This document shows, piece by piece, positions 29,154 through 37,286 of a stretch of 64,000 bases of DNA. Under the pieces are notes generated by a model. The model ran no database searches and was not told the origin of the DNA. It saw nothing but the letters and a program-made list of their open reading frames with translations. Origin of the DNA: Flavobacterium gilvum (GTDB lineage Bacteria; Bacteroidota; Bacteroidia; Flavobacteriales; Flavobacteriaceae); contig NZ_CP017479.1 of NCBI RefSeq assembly GCF_001761465.1, forward strand, positions 1,178,001 to 1,242,000, in the 5' to 3' direction. Numbering within the stretch: the first letter of the stretch is position 1; the number at the start of each line of letters is the position of its first letter. A program made the position numbers and the translations under genes.

Positions 29154-29223
29154 ATCAAATTGTTCTAAAGTAACACAACGCACAAGTCTTAAAATGTCTT
29201 AATATAAATAGATTAAATGAGTT

Positions 29224-29661
29224 CTAGTCGGCGGCAAACTTGTCATTATAGTACAGAACTAGCAGTAAGGTGACGATTACGGACGACGCAATTCCCTCAA
29301 AAAACAAGGAGAAACAATACATATTGATGGAAGGATGACCTCCGAATAAAAAACTCTCCGACAAATTATGAATATAAGCATCTCCACCTCTCATATAGCT
29401 ATAAATCAAAAGACCAAGGATAGATAATGTGACTCCGACAAGAGAAGTAGTTAATGCTGCCTTGATATTGTGCAAAAAACTTGTGTTACCGTTTTTAACC
29501 CTTGACTTTAATGTGTCATTTACGGCATAAAGGACAAAGAAAACATTCAGTAATCGTAAATAGAAAACATTGGATAAACCCAAAAATTCCATCAAGAGAA
29601 AATAGGTTCCTATTGATATAAAAATAAAGTACCCGTTTTTAATTTCTTTTTTTACTTTCAT
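29224..29661 (-). CDS. Small integral membrane protein, unknown
   Basis: Starting at ATG 29661 (MKVKKEIKNGYFIFIS) the protein has 145 residues and four predicted membrane segments: GYFIFISIGTYFLLMEF, FYLRLLNVFFVLYAV, the stretch around VGVTLSILGLLIYSY, and ASSVIVTLLLVLYYND. The loop after helix 2 is basic (LKSRVKNGN). This resembles small DUF4199-like membrane proteins of Bacteroidota, but I cannot confirm a family. It lies 99 bp upstream of bioB on the same strand with no obvious functional link. Confidence 0.65.
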   Translation of the reverse strand: MKVKKEIKNGYFIFISIGTYFLLMEFLGLSNVFYLRLLNVFFVLYAVNDTLKSRVKNGNTSFLHNIKAALTTSLVGVTLSILGLLIYSYMRGGDAYIHNLSESFLFGGHPSINMYCFSLFFEGIASSVIVTLLLVLYYNDKFAAD

Positions 29662-29807
29662 GGCTTGTTTTTTTTTAAAAGTTAGAAATGCAATAGGTGT
29701 TTGGTATTCAGTATGTTGATATAAATTTACGAAAAATTTTAACAAAAAAGAGGTGATAACGACAAGAGTTTTTTCTTATTATTGTCATTTTCGTAAAAAG
29801 TTGGATG

Positions 29808-29966
29808 ATTCGGCCTCAGGGTTGTCATTCCGAGGAACGAGGAATCGCATAATCCGATAACGCTATGTTATTCGAAGCTAGCGCGAGCGTCCCGCTCGTG
29901 CCCGCAAACAAAGGTTTTAAGATTATGTAAATTGGAACGGGCACGAGCGGGACGCTCGCGCTAGCT
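29808..29966. repeat. GC-rich intergenic repeat with 29-bp perfect inverted arms
   Basis: Arms 29876-29904 and 29938-29966 are exact reverse complements (starting AGCTAGCGCGAGCGTCCCGC) around a 33-bp AT-rich loop. They are preceded by TGTCATTCCGAGGAACGAGG, a sequence type common in Bacteroidota spacers. The block fills most of the 323-bp gap 29662-29984, whose other part holds nothing recognisable. GC content is far above the surroundings. Confidence 0.85.
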
Positions 29967-29984
29967 GTGCTAAATGCTTAAAAT

Positions 29985-30932
29985 CTAAAGTTTAGATTTG
30001 AAATAAGCCAAAGCTGTTTCTTTGTCTTTTTCTAATTGTTCTTTCAAAAGTGCAACCGAATCAAATTTTACTTCGGATCGGATTCGTTCCAATATGGAAA
30101 CGGTGATTTTTTGGTCGTATAAATCTTCGTCAAAGTCAAAATAATTGATTTCGATTGTTTGATGTTTCCCATCAACAGTAGGGTTGAAGCCAATGTTCAT
30201 CATGCCTAAAACCGTTTTTGTTTGGATGATACTTTTTACAATATAAACGCCATTCTTGGGAATAAGCTTGAAGGTTTCGGCAATTTTTAAATTTGCTGTG
30301 GGAAATCCTATTGTTCTGCCCAGTTGTTTTCCTTTGGCTATAATTCCAGTTAAAGAATAATTATAACCTAGATATTCATTGGCCAAAGCCATATTTCCTT
30401 CGGATAAGGCGTGTCTAATTTTTGTTGAACTTACAGATACTTCTTTGATTTCCTGAGCCGAAATTTCTTCTACTTCAAAATCATATTGTGCTCCAAAAGC
30501 TTTTAAATCATTAATATTTGCAGTTCTGTTACGTCCAAATCGATGGTCATGACCAATTATGATTTTATAGATATGAAATTTATCTACAAGAATGTTTTTT
30601 ACAAATTCTTCGGCGGTTAACCTTGAGAAACTTTCGTCAAAAGGATGGATGACCAAATTTTGAATCCCGATTTTATCCAGCAGTTCAATTTTTTCTTCTA
30701 TAGTATTGAGTAGTTTGATATCTGAATCCTCTTGTAGGACCATTCGCGGATGCGGAAAAAATGTAAGTACGAGACTTTCGTATTTCTCGTTTTCGGTATT
30801 TTGAGTGACTTTTTCCAATATTTTTTTATGTCCAAAATGAACGCCATCAAAGGTTCCTAATGTAAGAATTGTCTTTTTTGCATTTTCACCAGATGCAATT
30901 TGGAAATCGTTTATAGAATGAAATATTTTCAA
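29985..30932 (-). CDS. ribF: Bifunctional riboflavin kinase / FAD synthetase
   Basis: RibF phosphorylates riboflavin to FMN and adenylylates FMN to FAD. The N-terminal adenylyltransferase half has TLGTFDGVHFGHKKIL (nucleotidyltransferase HxGH), IIGHDHRFGRNR and the SSTKIRHAL motif. The C-terminal kinase half has GKQLGRTIGFPTANL and GMMNIGFNPTV. The 315-residue length is normal. The natural start sequence MKIFHSINDF begins at TTG; no ATG lies close upstream in frame, so a non-ATG start is likely. The first in-frame ATG would delete part of the catalytic domain. Confidence 0.95.
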   Translation of the reverse strand: MKIFHSINDFQIASGENAKKTILTLGTFDGVHFGHKKILEKVTQNTENEKYESLVLTFFPHPRMVLQEDSDIKLLNTIEEKIELLDKIGIQNLVIHPFDESFSRLTAEEFVKNILVDKFHIYKIIIGHDHRFGRNRTANINDLKAFGAQYDFEVEEISAQEIKEVSVSSTKIRHALSEGNMALANEYLGYNYSLTGIIAKGKQLGRTIGFPTANLKIAETFKLIPKNGVYIVKSIIQTKTVLGMMNIGFNPTVDGKHQTIEINYFDFDEDLYDQKITVSILERIRSEVKFDSVALLKEQLEKDKETALAYFKSKL

Positions 30933-31283
30933 AATACCTTTTTTAAAATATTTTGCAAATTTATATTATCTATTTTAAAAAGCAGGATAAGAAGTTTTTA
31001 AATTTATTAGCTACCGCATTCTTTATGTTAAATAAATATTTTAAATTACGTTATATTATTCTTTTGTTAAATCGTTTTCAAAACTTTGGTTATTCCATTG
31101 TAAAATGAGTTAATTTTGTAAAATAATCATGAAGTAATAGTATCGAGAATTGGCCCCAATCGAAATGAATTCTTCTGTTCGCGTATTGGTAGCAGTTGAT
31201 GAATTCTAAAATTAATAGGACGGATAGAACAAAAATAGAGTGAAATTATATGAATTTGTCAATTCATAAAACACGGTCAGCTT
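30933..31283. other. Intergenic region between divergent ribF and metalloprotease gene
   Basis: 351 bp without a gene. TAATTTTG at 31111-31118 fits the -7 motif and TTTG at 31085-31088 lies 22 bp upstream, a possible promoter for the protease gene. GGCCCCAATCGAAATGAATTC near 31152 resembles the openings of the repeats at 20032 and 34904, but too weakly to call a copy. Confidence 0.45.
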
Positions 31284-33965
31284 ATGAAGAGATTATTATT
31301 TTTCCTGATAGTATTTGTTTTGAATTTCGTTGGGTTTTCACAGGTTAAATCATCCTGGAAATCCATAAATCCTACTCAAAAGGTACTTGTTTCAAAACAG
31401 GAAAATGATTTGGGATTGAATCATCAGCTTTTGTTCTCCTTGAATGAATCCGAATTCAGGCAGTCGCTGACAGCACTTCAGTCCAAAACTGAAACAACCA
31501 TAGCTGTTGCAATTCCTAATGGAGAAGGAAAAACAGAAGAGTTTGCTGTTGTGGAATCTTCCAATTTTGCACCCGAATTACAAGCGAAATATCCAGAAAT
31601 TAGATCCTATTCTGGGACAGGGATTACTGATCCAAAAGCATCAATTAGTTTTAGTGTGTCTCCAGACGGTGTTTCTACAATGGTTTTGAGAGGAGATAGC
31701 GATTCGGAATTTATTGAACGGGCAGATAACGATAAATCGATATATGTTCTTTCCAGTTCGAAGAAAAGAGAAAAGGGAATTTTGCCATTGACTTGTAAAA
31801 CGGTTGATGTGGTGTTGAATAAAGATTTAGTGAAGAAAACTGCCGAAATCAAGGCCACTAATGGAGTTTTTAAAACTTTGAGACTAGCTCTGTCTTGTAC
31901 AGGTGAATATACTCAGTTTTTTGGAGGAACAGTAAATAATGCCCTGGCAGCAATGAATGCCACAATGACACGCGTTAACGGTATCTTTAATAGAGACCTA
32001 GCTACTAAACTTGAAATTATTTCCAACAATTCGATTATAATATACACAGATGCCGCTACCGACCCCTATTCTGATGCGAAGGCTGGAGTTGCCGGTGCAT
32101 GGAACACAGAATTGCAGAAAAATTTAACTTCGGTTATTGGGGATGCAAATTATGATATTGGGCATTTGTTTGGTGCGTCTGGAGGTGGAGGAGATGCTGG
32201 TTGTATAGGGTGTGTTTGTGTTAATCCAACGACTGCGGAACCAAAAGGAAAAGGAAGCGGTTTTACTTCACCATCCAATGGTACGCCAAAGGGAGATCTT
32301 TTTGATATCGATTTTGTAGCTCACGAAATGGGGCATCAATTGGGAGCCAATCATACTTTTTCCTATGATATTGAAGGTTCTGGCGTAAGTGTAGAGCCGG
32401 GAAGCGGTTCTACTATTATGGGTTATGCTGGAATAACCGATTATGATGTTCAGGATTATTCGGATGATTATTTTGCCTATGCCAGCATCGTGCAGATACA
32501 GAGTAATTTAAGTACAAAAACCTGTCCCGTCAGTACCACATTTCTCAATCAAAAACCTGTGGTCAATGCGGGATTGGATTATACAATTCCTAAAAGTACC
32601 GCTTTTGTTTTGAATGGTACTGCTACCGATCCTGATGGTAATACAATGACATATTGTTGGGAACAAAATGATTCTGCGAGTTCGCCCGAAAGTGACTCCA
32701 AGAGTATCGCTTATGCGACAAAAACCAATGGGCCTAACTTCAGGTCGTTTTTACCTGTAAATGTTACCAATCGTTATTTTCCGGCTTTTGCTAAAGTTTT
32801 GGGTGGTCAGTTGGTTTCTACCTGGGAGGCAGTTCCTTCGGTGGCAAGAAATTTGAGTTTTGCATTTACCGTCCGTGACAATGCGGCTTTGGGTTCAGGA
32901 CAAACGAATTCAGATGTGATGATACTCACTGTTGACGCAACTAAAGGGCCATTTGCAATAACATCGCAAAATGTCGCTGATTCCAGTTGGGTTTTGGGTT
33001 CTTCGCAAACTATTACTTGGAGTGTAAATGGATCTGATGTTTTGGCGGGGGCATCCAATGTGAATATAAAAATGTCTACAGATGGTGGTTTGACTTTTCC
33101 GATTGTTTTGGCACCTAATACACCAAATGATGGTTCTGAAGTTGTTACAGCTCCTTTAACCGCAGCCAAGAATTGCAGGATTTTGATTGAGCCAACAGCA
33201 AATGTTTTTTATGCCATAAATAGTAAGCCTTTTGCTTTGGGATATTCGATTTCGACTACGTGTAATACGGCTGCCTATTCAACAGGATTGCCTGCAGCAA
33301 TACCCGAATCAACAACTTATGCAGAGAGAACTATTGATGTGCCTGCAACTACTTCGGAAATTAGTGATGTTAATGTTAATGTGAAATTTACCCATACATA
33401 TATTTCAGATGTTCAAATTGAGTTGGTAAGCCCAAAAGGGACTGTTGTGAAATTGTTTGACAAGGCCTGCGGGTCGACAAACAGTAGTTTAGACTTGACT
33501 TATGACGATACGGGAGGAGCTTTAACCTGCGGTATGACTGCGAACCAAACAGTGACCCCTGCCGGAAATTTGTCTGCTTTTAATGGCGAAAATCCAAGTG
33601 GAACCTGGATATTAAGGTTTAGGGATAACGGCGTTGGCGATTCGGGAACACTCAATTCGGCTTCTGTAACGATATGCTCGAGTTCATATACTACTTTGGC
33701 AACTAAGCATTTTGAAACCAATGATTTTGTGTTGTACCCAAATCCGAACAAAGGGAATTTTAATATTCGTTTTTCAAGTTCCAATACGACCGATATTCAG
33801 GTTTTGGTGACCGATTTGTCGGGAAGAAAGATTTATGATAAAAAATTTGCAAACACAGGCGATTTCAATCAGAATATTCAGTTGAAGAATGCTGCAGCGG
33901 GAACTTATATTGTAACGGTTGTAGACGGTGATCGAAAAGAAGTTTCTAAAATTATTGTGAAATAG
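31284..33965 (+). CDS. Secreted reprolysin-like zinc metalloprotease with P domain and T9SS type A sorting domain
   Basis: The signal peptide ends VGFSQ. A propeptide of ~190 residues precedes the protease domain, whose zinc motif is HEMGHQLGANH (His 347, 351, 357; Glu 348), with a Met-turn-like IMGYAG downstream, typical of metzincins of the M12B reprolysin type. A beta-sandwich/PKD-like region follows, then a proprotein-convertase P domain (VNVKFTHTYISDVQIELVSP to SGTWILRFRDN) around residues 690-800. The last ~75 residues (LYPNPNKGNFNIRFS, TDLSGRKIYDKKF) are a T9SS type A sorting signal. It should be secreted through the outer membrane and degrade external proteins. Confidence 0.92.
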   Translation: MKRLLFFLIVFVLNFVGFSQVKSSWKSINPTQKVLVSKQENDLGLNHQLLFSLNESEFRQSLTALQSKTETTIAVAIPNGEGKTEEFAVVESSNFAPELQAKYPEIRSYSGTGITDPKASISFSVSPDGVSTMVLRGDSDSEFIERADNDKSIYVLSSSKKREKGILPLTCKTVDVVLNKDLVKKTAEIKATNGVFKTLRLALSCTGEYTQFFGGTVNNALAAMNATMTRVNGIFNRDLATKLEIISNNSIIIYTDAATDPYSDAKAGVAGAWNTELQKNLTSVIGDANYDIGHLFGASGGGGDAGCIGCVCVNPTTAEPKGKGSGFTSPSNGTPKGDLFDIDFVAHEMGHQLGANHTFSYDIEGSGVSVEPGSGSTIMGYAGITDYDVQDYSDDYFAYASIVQIQSNLSTKTCPVSTTFLNQKPVVNAGLDYTIPKSTAFVLNGTATDPDGNTMTYCWEQNDSASSPESDSKSIAYATKTNGPNFRSFLPVNVTNRYFPAFAKVLGGQLVSTWEAVPSVARNLSFAFTVRDNAALGSGQTNSDVMILTVDATKGPFAITSQNVADSSWVLGSSQTITWSVNGSDVLAGASNVNIKMSTDGGLTFPIVLAPNTPNDGSEVVTAPLTAAKNCRILIEPTANVFYAINSKPFALGYSISTTCNTAAYSTGLPAAIPESTTYAERTIDVPATTSEISDVNVNVKFTHTYISDVQIELVSPKGTVVKLFDKACGSTNSSLDLTYDDTGGALTCGMTANQTVTPAGNLSAFNGENPSGTWILRFRDNGVGDSGTLNSASVTICSSSYTTLATKHFETNDFVLYPNPNKGNFNIRFSSSNTTDIQVLVTDLSGRKIYDKKFANTGDFNQNIQLKNAAAGTYIVTVVDGDRKEVSKIIVK

Positions 33966-33983
33966 ATTTGTTATAATCTAAAG

Positions 33984-34019
33984 AAAGGGGAAACAGTTGT
34001 AAATTGTTTCCCCTTTTTT
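33984..34019. terminator. Terminator after metalloprotease gene
   Basis: AAAGGGGAAACA and TGTTTCCCCTTT form a perfect 12-bp stem around a 9-bp loop, ending in a T run. It reaches the end of pth, so it probably serves both convergent genes. Confidence 0.9.
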
Positions 34020-34692
34020 ATTTTCCGTTAAAAGTAGTCATGGTGTTTTCGACTCCTGCTGTTCCGAATGATCTTATGATTTCAGAAGCAAGTTCGAGCC
34101 TTTCAGGAAGTTTGGCTTGTTCGTTTTCGTCCCAATCTCCCAGTACGTAATTGATTTGTTGGCCTTTTTTAAATTCGTCACTGATACCAAAGCGGAAGCG
34201 GGTGTATTCTTGCGTACCCAGAATTTGATTGATATTTTTGAGTCCGTTGTGACCTCCGTCGCTTCCTTTTTTGCGGATACGAATGGTCCCGAATGAAAGA
34301 TTCAAATCATCGGTGATGACAAATATGTTTTCCAGAGGAATGTTTTCTTTGTCCATCCAGAATTTTACGGCTTTACCGCTTAAATTCATATAGGTGTTTG
34401 GTTTTAAAAGAAAAAAGGTTCTTCCTTTGAATTTGTATTCGGCGAGCGCTCCCAGTTTTACGGTTTCGAATGGGATTCCTTCTTTTTTGGCAAGGAAATC
34501 AAGGACTTTGAAACCAATATTGTGTCGGGTGTTTACGTATTCGGAACCTATATTTCCTAGACCGACGATTAGAAATTTATTACTCACTTTTTTTATATTG
34601 TTTTTTTGGTGTTCGTGAACCTCCGGTTTTATGTTATTTGTGTTCTCTTCTGTTTTTGGTGATGAAAACAGGTTTTGCATCCATTTTATCAT
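34018..34692 (-). CDS. pth: Peptidyl-tRNA hydrolase
   Basis: Pth releases tRNA from prematurely dropped peptidyl-tRNA. The core starts at FLIVGLGNIGSEYVNTRHN (catalytic His in TRHN) and has PNTYMNLSG (Asn) and DDLNLSFG (Asp), plus GGHNGLKNI and RFRFGI, all as in bacterial Pth. About 37 residues (MIKWMQNLFSSPKTEEN...) precede the usual start and are polar and low in complexity. An internal start is possible but no better placed ATG is evident before the core. The next gene upstream is rplY, an association seen in many bacteria. Confidence 0.95.
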   Translation of the reverse strand: MIKWMQNLFSSPKTEENTNNIKPEVHEHQKNNIKKVSNKFLIVGLGNIGSEYVNTRHNIGFKVLDFLAKKEGIPFETVKLGALAEYKFKGRTFFLLKPNTYMNLSGKAVKFWMDKENIPLENIFVITDDLNLSFGTIRIRKKGSDGGHNGLKNINQILGTQEYTRFRFGISDEFKKGQQINYVLGDWDENEQAKLPERLELASEIIRSFGTAGVENTMTTFNGK

Positions 34693-34767
34693 GCTGCAAA
34701 AATAGGTTTAATCTGTTAATTTAAGAAACTTGTGTGTTGGAAAATGGTTTGGGGAGTTGCACCGGGG

Positions 34768-34853
34768 CCACCCCGCCTTTCAGGCACCCCTCCAGAGGAG
34801 GGGAAGTCGCTTGTGTTCCCCTCCTTTGGAGGGGTGCCCAAAGGGCGGGGTGG
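34768..34853. repeat. Large GC-rich intergenic hairpin
   Basis: Arms of 38 bp (34768-34805 and 34816-34853) are almost perfectly complementary (CCACCCCGCCTTTCAGGCAC with its complement), around a 10-bp loop. It lies between rplY and pth, so it would sit inside their joint transcript. Much more GC-rich than its surroundings. Confidence 0.85.
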
Positions 34854-34903
34854 TTTTTCTCAATCTTGTAAATGATGACAAGAACAAAACCATAAAACCT
34901 CTT

Positions 34904-34983
34904 TAGCCCCGATGGGAGTGAAAATCCTCGCATCTCGTCTTTTGGGACGAGAGGAGAGATTGTAGCGGACAGCGGGAATCCAT
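34904..34983. repeat. Interspersed palindromic repeat, better preserved copy
   Basis: It opens TAGCCCCGATGGGAGTG and closes TGTAGCGGACAGCGGGAATC, with an inner hairpin TCTCGTC/GACGAGA (34933-34952). Its ends match those of the diverged copy at 4470-4566. Together with the hairpin at 34768 it fills the 382-bp gap 34693-35074. Confidence 0.75.
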
Positions 34984-35074
34984 GTTTTTTGAAGATGCCT
35001 AATCATTCGCTTCAAATCAAAAAAAAAGCACCAGTTGTGAAACTGATGCTTTTGGTATAGTGATTGAAAAAGTA

Positions 35075-35686
35075 TTATTTTTTCTTTCCTTTTGCAGGAG
35101 CTTTTGCAGCTTTTGCAGCTTCTTGAGCAGCTTTCATCGCCGCACGAGAAATCTTCACTTGACAAATTACTGTATTGTCTGGGTGCATGATTTTGAAGTT
35201 TGGAGTTGGCACTTTAGTAACGTATAATTTGTTACCCATGTCAAGAGGTGTGATATCAGCCTCAACAAAATCAGGAAGGTTTTTTGGTAAAGCTTTCACT
35301 TTTAATTTACGGTTGTTCATACGTAAATCTCCACCAGCCATAACTCCTTTTGAGTTACCAATAATTTTTACTGGAACTTCGATAGTGATTTCTTTGTCAT
35401 CATGGATTTGAAAGAAGTCAATGTGTAAAATTTTGTCTGATACTGGGTGTACCTGGATGTCTTGTAAAACTGCATTGTAAGATTTACCGTTTCCAAGTTC
35501 AATCACAACTGTGTGTGCGTTTGGAGTGTAAACCAAGTTCTTGAAAGCTATAACTTCCGCTGAAAAATGAACTGCCTGATTTCCTCCGTATAATACGCAA
35601 GGAACCAATCCAGCATTACGTAAGGCTTTTGTAGCAACTTTGCCCACGCTTTCTCTTTCTGATCCTTTAATTGTAATCGATTTCAT
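35075..35686 (-). CDS. rplY: Ribosomal protein bL25 (Ctc family)
   Basis: The 203-residue protein is the long (Ctc-type) form of bL25, which binds 5S r[19 protein letters not shown] and [14 protein letters not shown] are the N-terminal RNA-binding domain; the C-terminal TL5 domain contains [21 protein letters not shown] and [17 protein letters not shown]. The tail is Ala/Lys-rich ([11 protein letters not shown]), typical of Flavobacteria. It lies downstream of prs, an arrangement widespread in bacteria. Confidence 0.95.
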   Translation of the reverse strand: MKSITIKGSERESVGKVATKALRNAGLVPCVLYGGNQAVHFSAEVIAFKNLVYTPNAHTVVIELGNGKSYNAVLQDIQVHPVSDKILHIDFFQIHDDKEITIEVPVKIIGNSKGVMAGGDLRMNNRKLKVKALPKNLPDFVEADITPLDMGNKLYVTKVPTPNFKIMHPDNTVICQVKISRAAMKAAQEAAKAAKAPAKGKKK

Positions 35687-35725
35687 TTTAAATATTTATA
35701 TAGTTATTAATTAAACTCTTTTTTT

Positions 35726-35793
35726 AGTCCTCAGTGGTTAGTTTTTTAGTCCATAGTAGCTGACTAATCACCAAGGACTAATCGCTGAGGACT
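35726..35793. repeat. Inverted repeat between prs and rplY
   Basis: AGTCCTCAG (35726-35734) and CTGAGGACT (35785-35793) are complementary, with further partial pairing inside (GGTTAGT, ACTAATC). It occupies most of the 115-bp spacer and may be an internal attenuator or a spacer repeat of the short-period type. Confidence 0.7.
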
Positions 35794-35801
35794 AAGAAAA
35801 T

Positions 35802-36743
35802 CTACATTAAAAACTTTCCACTAATGGAATTGTTGTGATGTACCATGTACATTACTTCGGCAAAAAGTGGGGCGCAACTTACCACTCTTATTTTGCTTGA
35901 TTGTTTTTTTAACGGAATAGAATCGGTTACGATTAATTCTGATAATTTTGAATTTTCTATTTTTTCGTAAGCATTACCGGATAAAATAGCGTGAGTACAA
36001 ATTGCTCTTACGCTCAAGGCTCCTTTTTCGATCATCAAATCGGCTGCTTTTGCCAATGTTCCTCCTGTGTCAATCATATCGTCAACAAGGATTACGTTTC
36101 TGCCTTTTACTTCTCCGATAAGCTCCATAGTTTCGATTATGTTGGCTGCTTTTCTTTGTTTGTAACAGATAACTACTTCAGAATTTAGGAATTTAGAATA
36201 AGCATAAGCTCTTTTTGATCCTCCCATATCTGGCGAAGCGATAGTTAAATCGGTAAGCTCAAGACTTTCTACGTATGGTAAAAAGATAGTCGATGCAAAA
36301 AGGTGATCTACTGGTTTTTCAAAGAATCCTTGTATTTGATCGGCATGCAAGTCCATTGTCATAATTCGGGTTGCTCCGGCCGCATTTAAGAGATTGGCTA
36401 CCAATTTGGCTCCAATCGGCACTCTTGGTTTGTCTTTTCTATCCTGTCTTGCCCAACCAAAGTATGGGATAACAGCTGTAATATGTCTGGCAGAGGCGCG
36501 TTTGGCTGCATCTATCATTAGTAACAACTCCATTAAATTATCGGCAGAAGGGAAAGTGGAACAAACGATAAAAACTCGTAATCCACGTATGGACTCTTCA
36601 TATGAAGGCTGAAATTCGCCGTCGCTATAAGTAGACATAGTCATTTTTCCCAATGGGATTCCATATTCTTTTGCAATCTTCTCTGCAAGATATTCACTTT
36701 TTGAACAGGCAAAAATTTTAGCTTCTGGTTCTAGGTGTGACAT
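35802..36743 (-). CDS. prs: Ribose-phosphate pyrophosphokinase
   Basis: Prs makes PRPP from ribose 5-phosphate and ATP, feeding purine, pyrimidine, NAD and His synthesis. Motifs seen: FACSKSEYLAEKIAKEYG at the N-terminus, YFGWARQDRKDKPR (ATP/flexible loop), MDLHADQIQGFF and the PRPP-binding loop VDDMIDTGGTLAKAA. The 313-residue length is standard. Upstream lies the divergent tRNA-Leu; downstream rplY and pth. Confidence 0.97.
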   Translation of the reverse strand: MSHLEPEAKIFACSKSEYLAEKIAKEYGIPLGKMTMSTYSDGEFQPSYEESIRGLRVFIVCSTFPSADNLMELLLMIDAAKRASARHITAVIPYFGWARQDRKDKPRVPIGAKLVANLLNAAGATRIMTMDLHADQIQGFFEKPVDHLFASTIFLPYVESLELTDLTIASPDMGGSKRAYAYSKFLNSEVVICYKQRKAANIIETMELIGEVKGRNVILVDDMIDTGGTLAKAADLMIEKGALSVRAICTHAILSGNAYEKIENSKLSELIVTDSIPLKKQSSKIRVVSCAPLFAEVMYMVHHNNSISGKFLM

Positions 36744-36938
36744 TTAATTTGTTGTTTTTATTTCGTTGCGGTTTATATGAGTTCGGCTATACAATATTGT
36801 TTGGCCTGAAAAAATATAAATACCTCGAATGTAGTTAGTTGTGTGTGATGTTTTTTACGAGGTGCAAATTTAGAAAATAAAATCAACACTGAAAGGAAAA
36901 ATTTCAGTATTTTTATTAGAATGTTTAAAATTTTTTTC

Positions 36939-36946
36939 TACATTTG
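36939..36946 (+). promoter_or_regulatory. Candidate -7 promoter element for tRNA-Leu
   Basis: TACATTTG matches TANNTTTG 86 bp before the tRNA. No strong -33 motif is evident at 19 bp. Confidence 0.4.
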
Positions 36947-37032
36947 CACCGTGTTAAAGGAAAAGATAATTGTAACACAATTTATCTCTTTATTGCGTTT
37001 GAAATAATTGTTTATTATTTCATGTCTGCTAA

Positions 37033-37112
37033 GCCCGGATGGCGGAATTGGTAGACGCGCTGGTCTCAAACACCTGTGGGAAACCGTGCCGGTTCGACTC
37101 CGGCTCCGGGTA
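37033..37112 (+). tRNA. tRNA-Leu (anticodon CAA)
   Basis: The acceptor GCCCGGA pairs with TCCGGGT (one G-T pair), with discriminator A73 and no encoded CCA. The D arm (GGCGGAATTGGTAGACGC), long variable arm and T arm (GCCGGTTCGACTCCGGC) are those of a class II leucine tRNA. The anticodon loop CTCAAAC gives CAA. The anticodon stem CTGGT/ACCTG contains one T-T mismatch at 28-42. Its 3' end overlaps attL of the island. Confidence 0.95.
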
Positions 37113-37113
37113 C
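37099..37113 (+). other. attL core at the tRNA-Leu 3' end
   Basis: Fifteen bases identical to 56836-56850. Homology extends imperfectly another ~8 bp upstream (GGTTCGAC against GTTTCTAT). The copy restores a complete tRNA. Confidence 0.85.
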
Positions 37114-37118
37114 TTAAA

Positions 37119-37158
37119 AAGTCTGTAATCACTTGTTTTTCAAGTATTACAGGCTTTT
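37119..37158 (+). terminator. Terminator just inside the island, after tRNA-Leu
   Basis: AAGTCTGTAATCACTTG and CAAGTATTACAGGCTT form a stem with one bulge and one G-T pair, loop TTTTT, followed by eight T. It would end the tRNA transcript in the integrated state. Confidence 0.85.
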
Positions 37159-37168
37159 TTTTATTCAA

Positions 37169-37196
37169 GTTGCCAAACTATTGCCAAACCATTTCA
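37169..37196 (+). repeat. Direct repeats near left island end, candidate integrase arm sites
   Basis: TTGCCAAAC occurs twice with an 11-bp period. The same pair in the same orientation lies near the right end at 56664-56688. Placement 55 bp inside attL is as expected for arm-type sites. Confidence 0.55.
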
Positions 37197-37254
37197 AAAA
37201 CATACATTTGTATTGGTTTACGATGCCAATTATAAACCAACGTTTGAAAAACGT

Positions 37255-37286
37255 AAAACGGGAGCCTGAACAACTCCCGTTTTTTA
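37255..37286 (+). terminator. Hairpin terminator in the left island gap
   Basis: AAAACGGGAG and CTCCCGTTTT around a 9-bp loop, then T residues. No gene is seen directly upstream; it may insulate the island or remain from a lost gene. Confidence 0.8.

Noticed and set aside
31150..31210. Third copy of the interspersed palindromic repeat
   Set aside because: Only the opening GCCCCAATCGAAATGAAT is similar; the closing motif is too degraded to be sure.
34860..35165. Open frame on the minus strand overlapping the end of rplY
   Set aside because: It runs through repeats and the rplY 3' end in another frame, with a Ser/Cys/Lys shadow composition.
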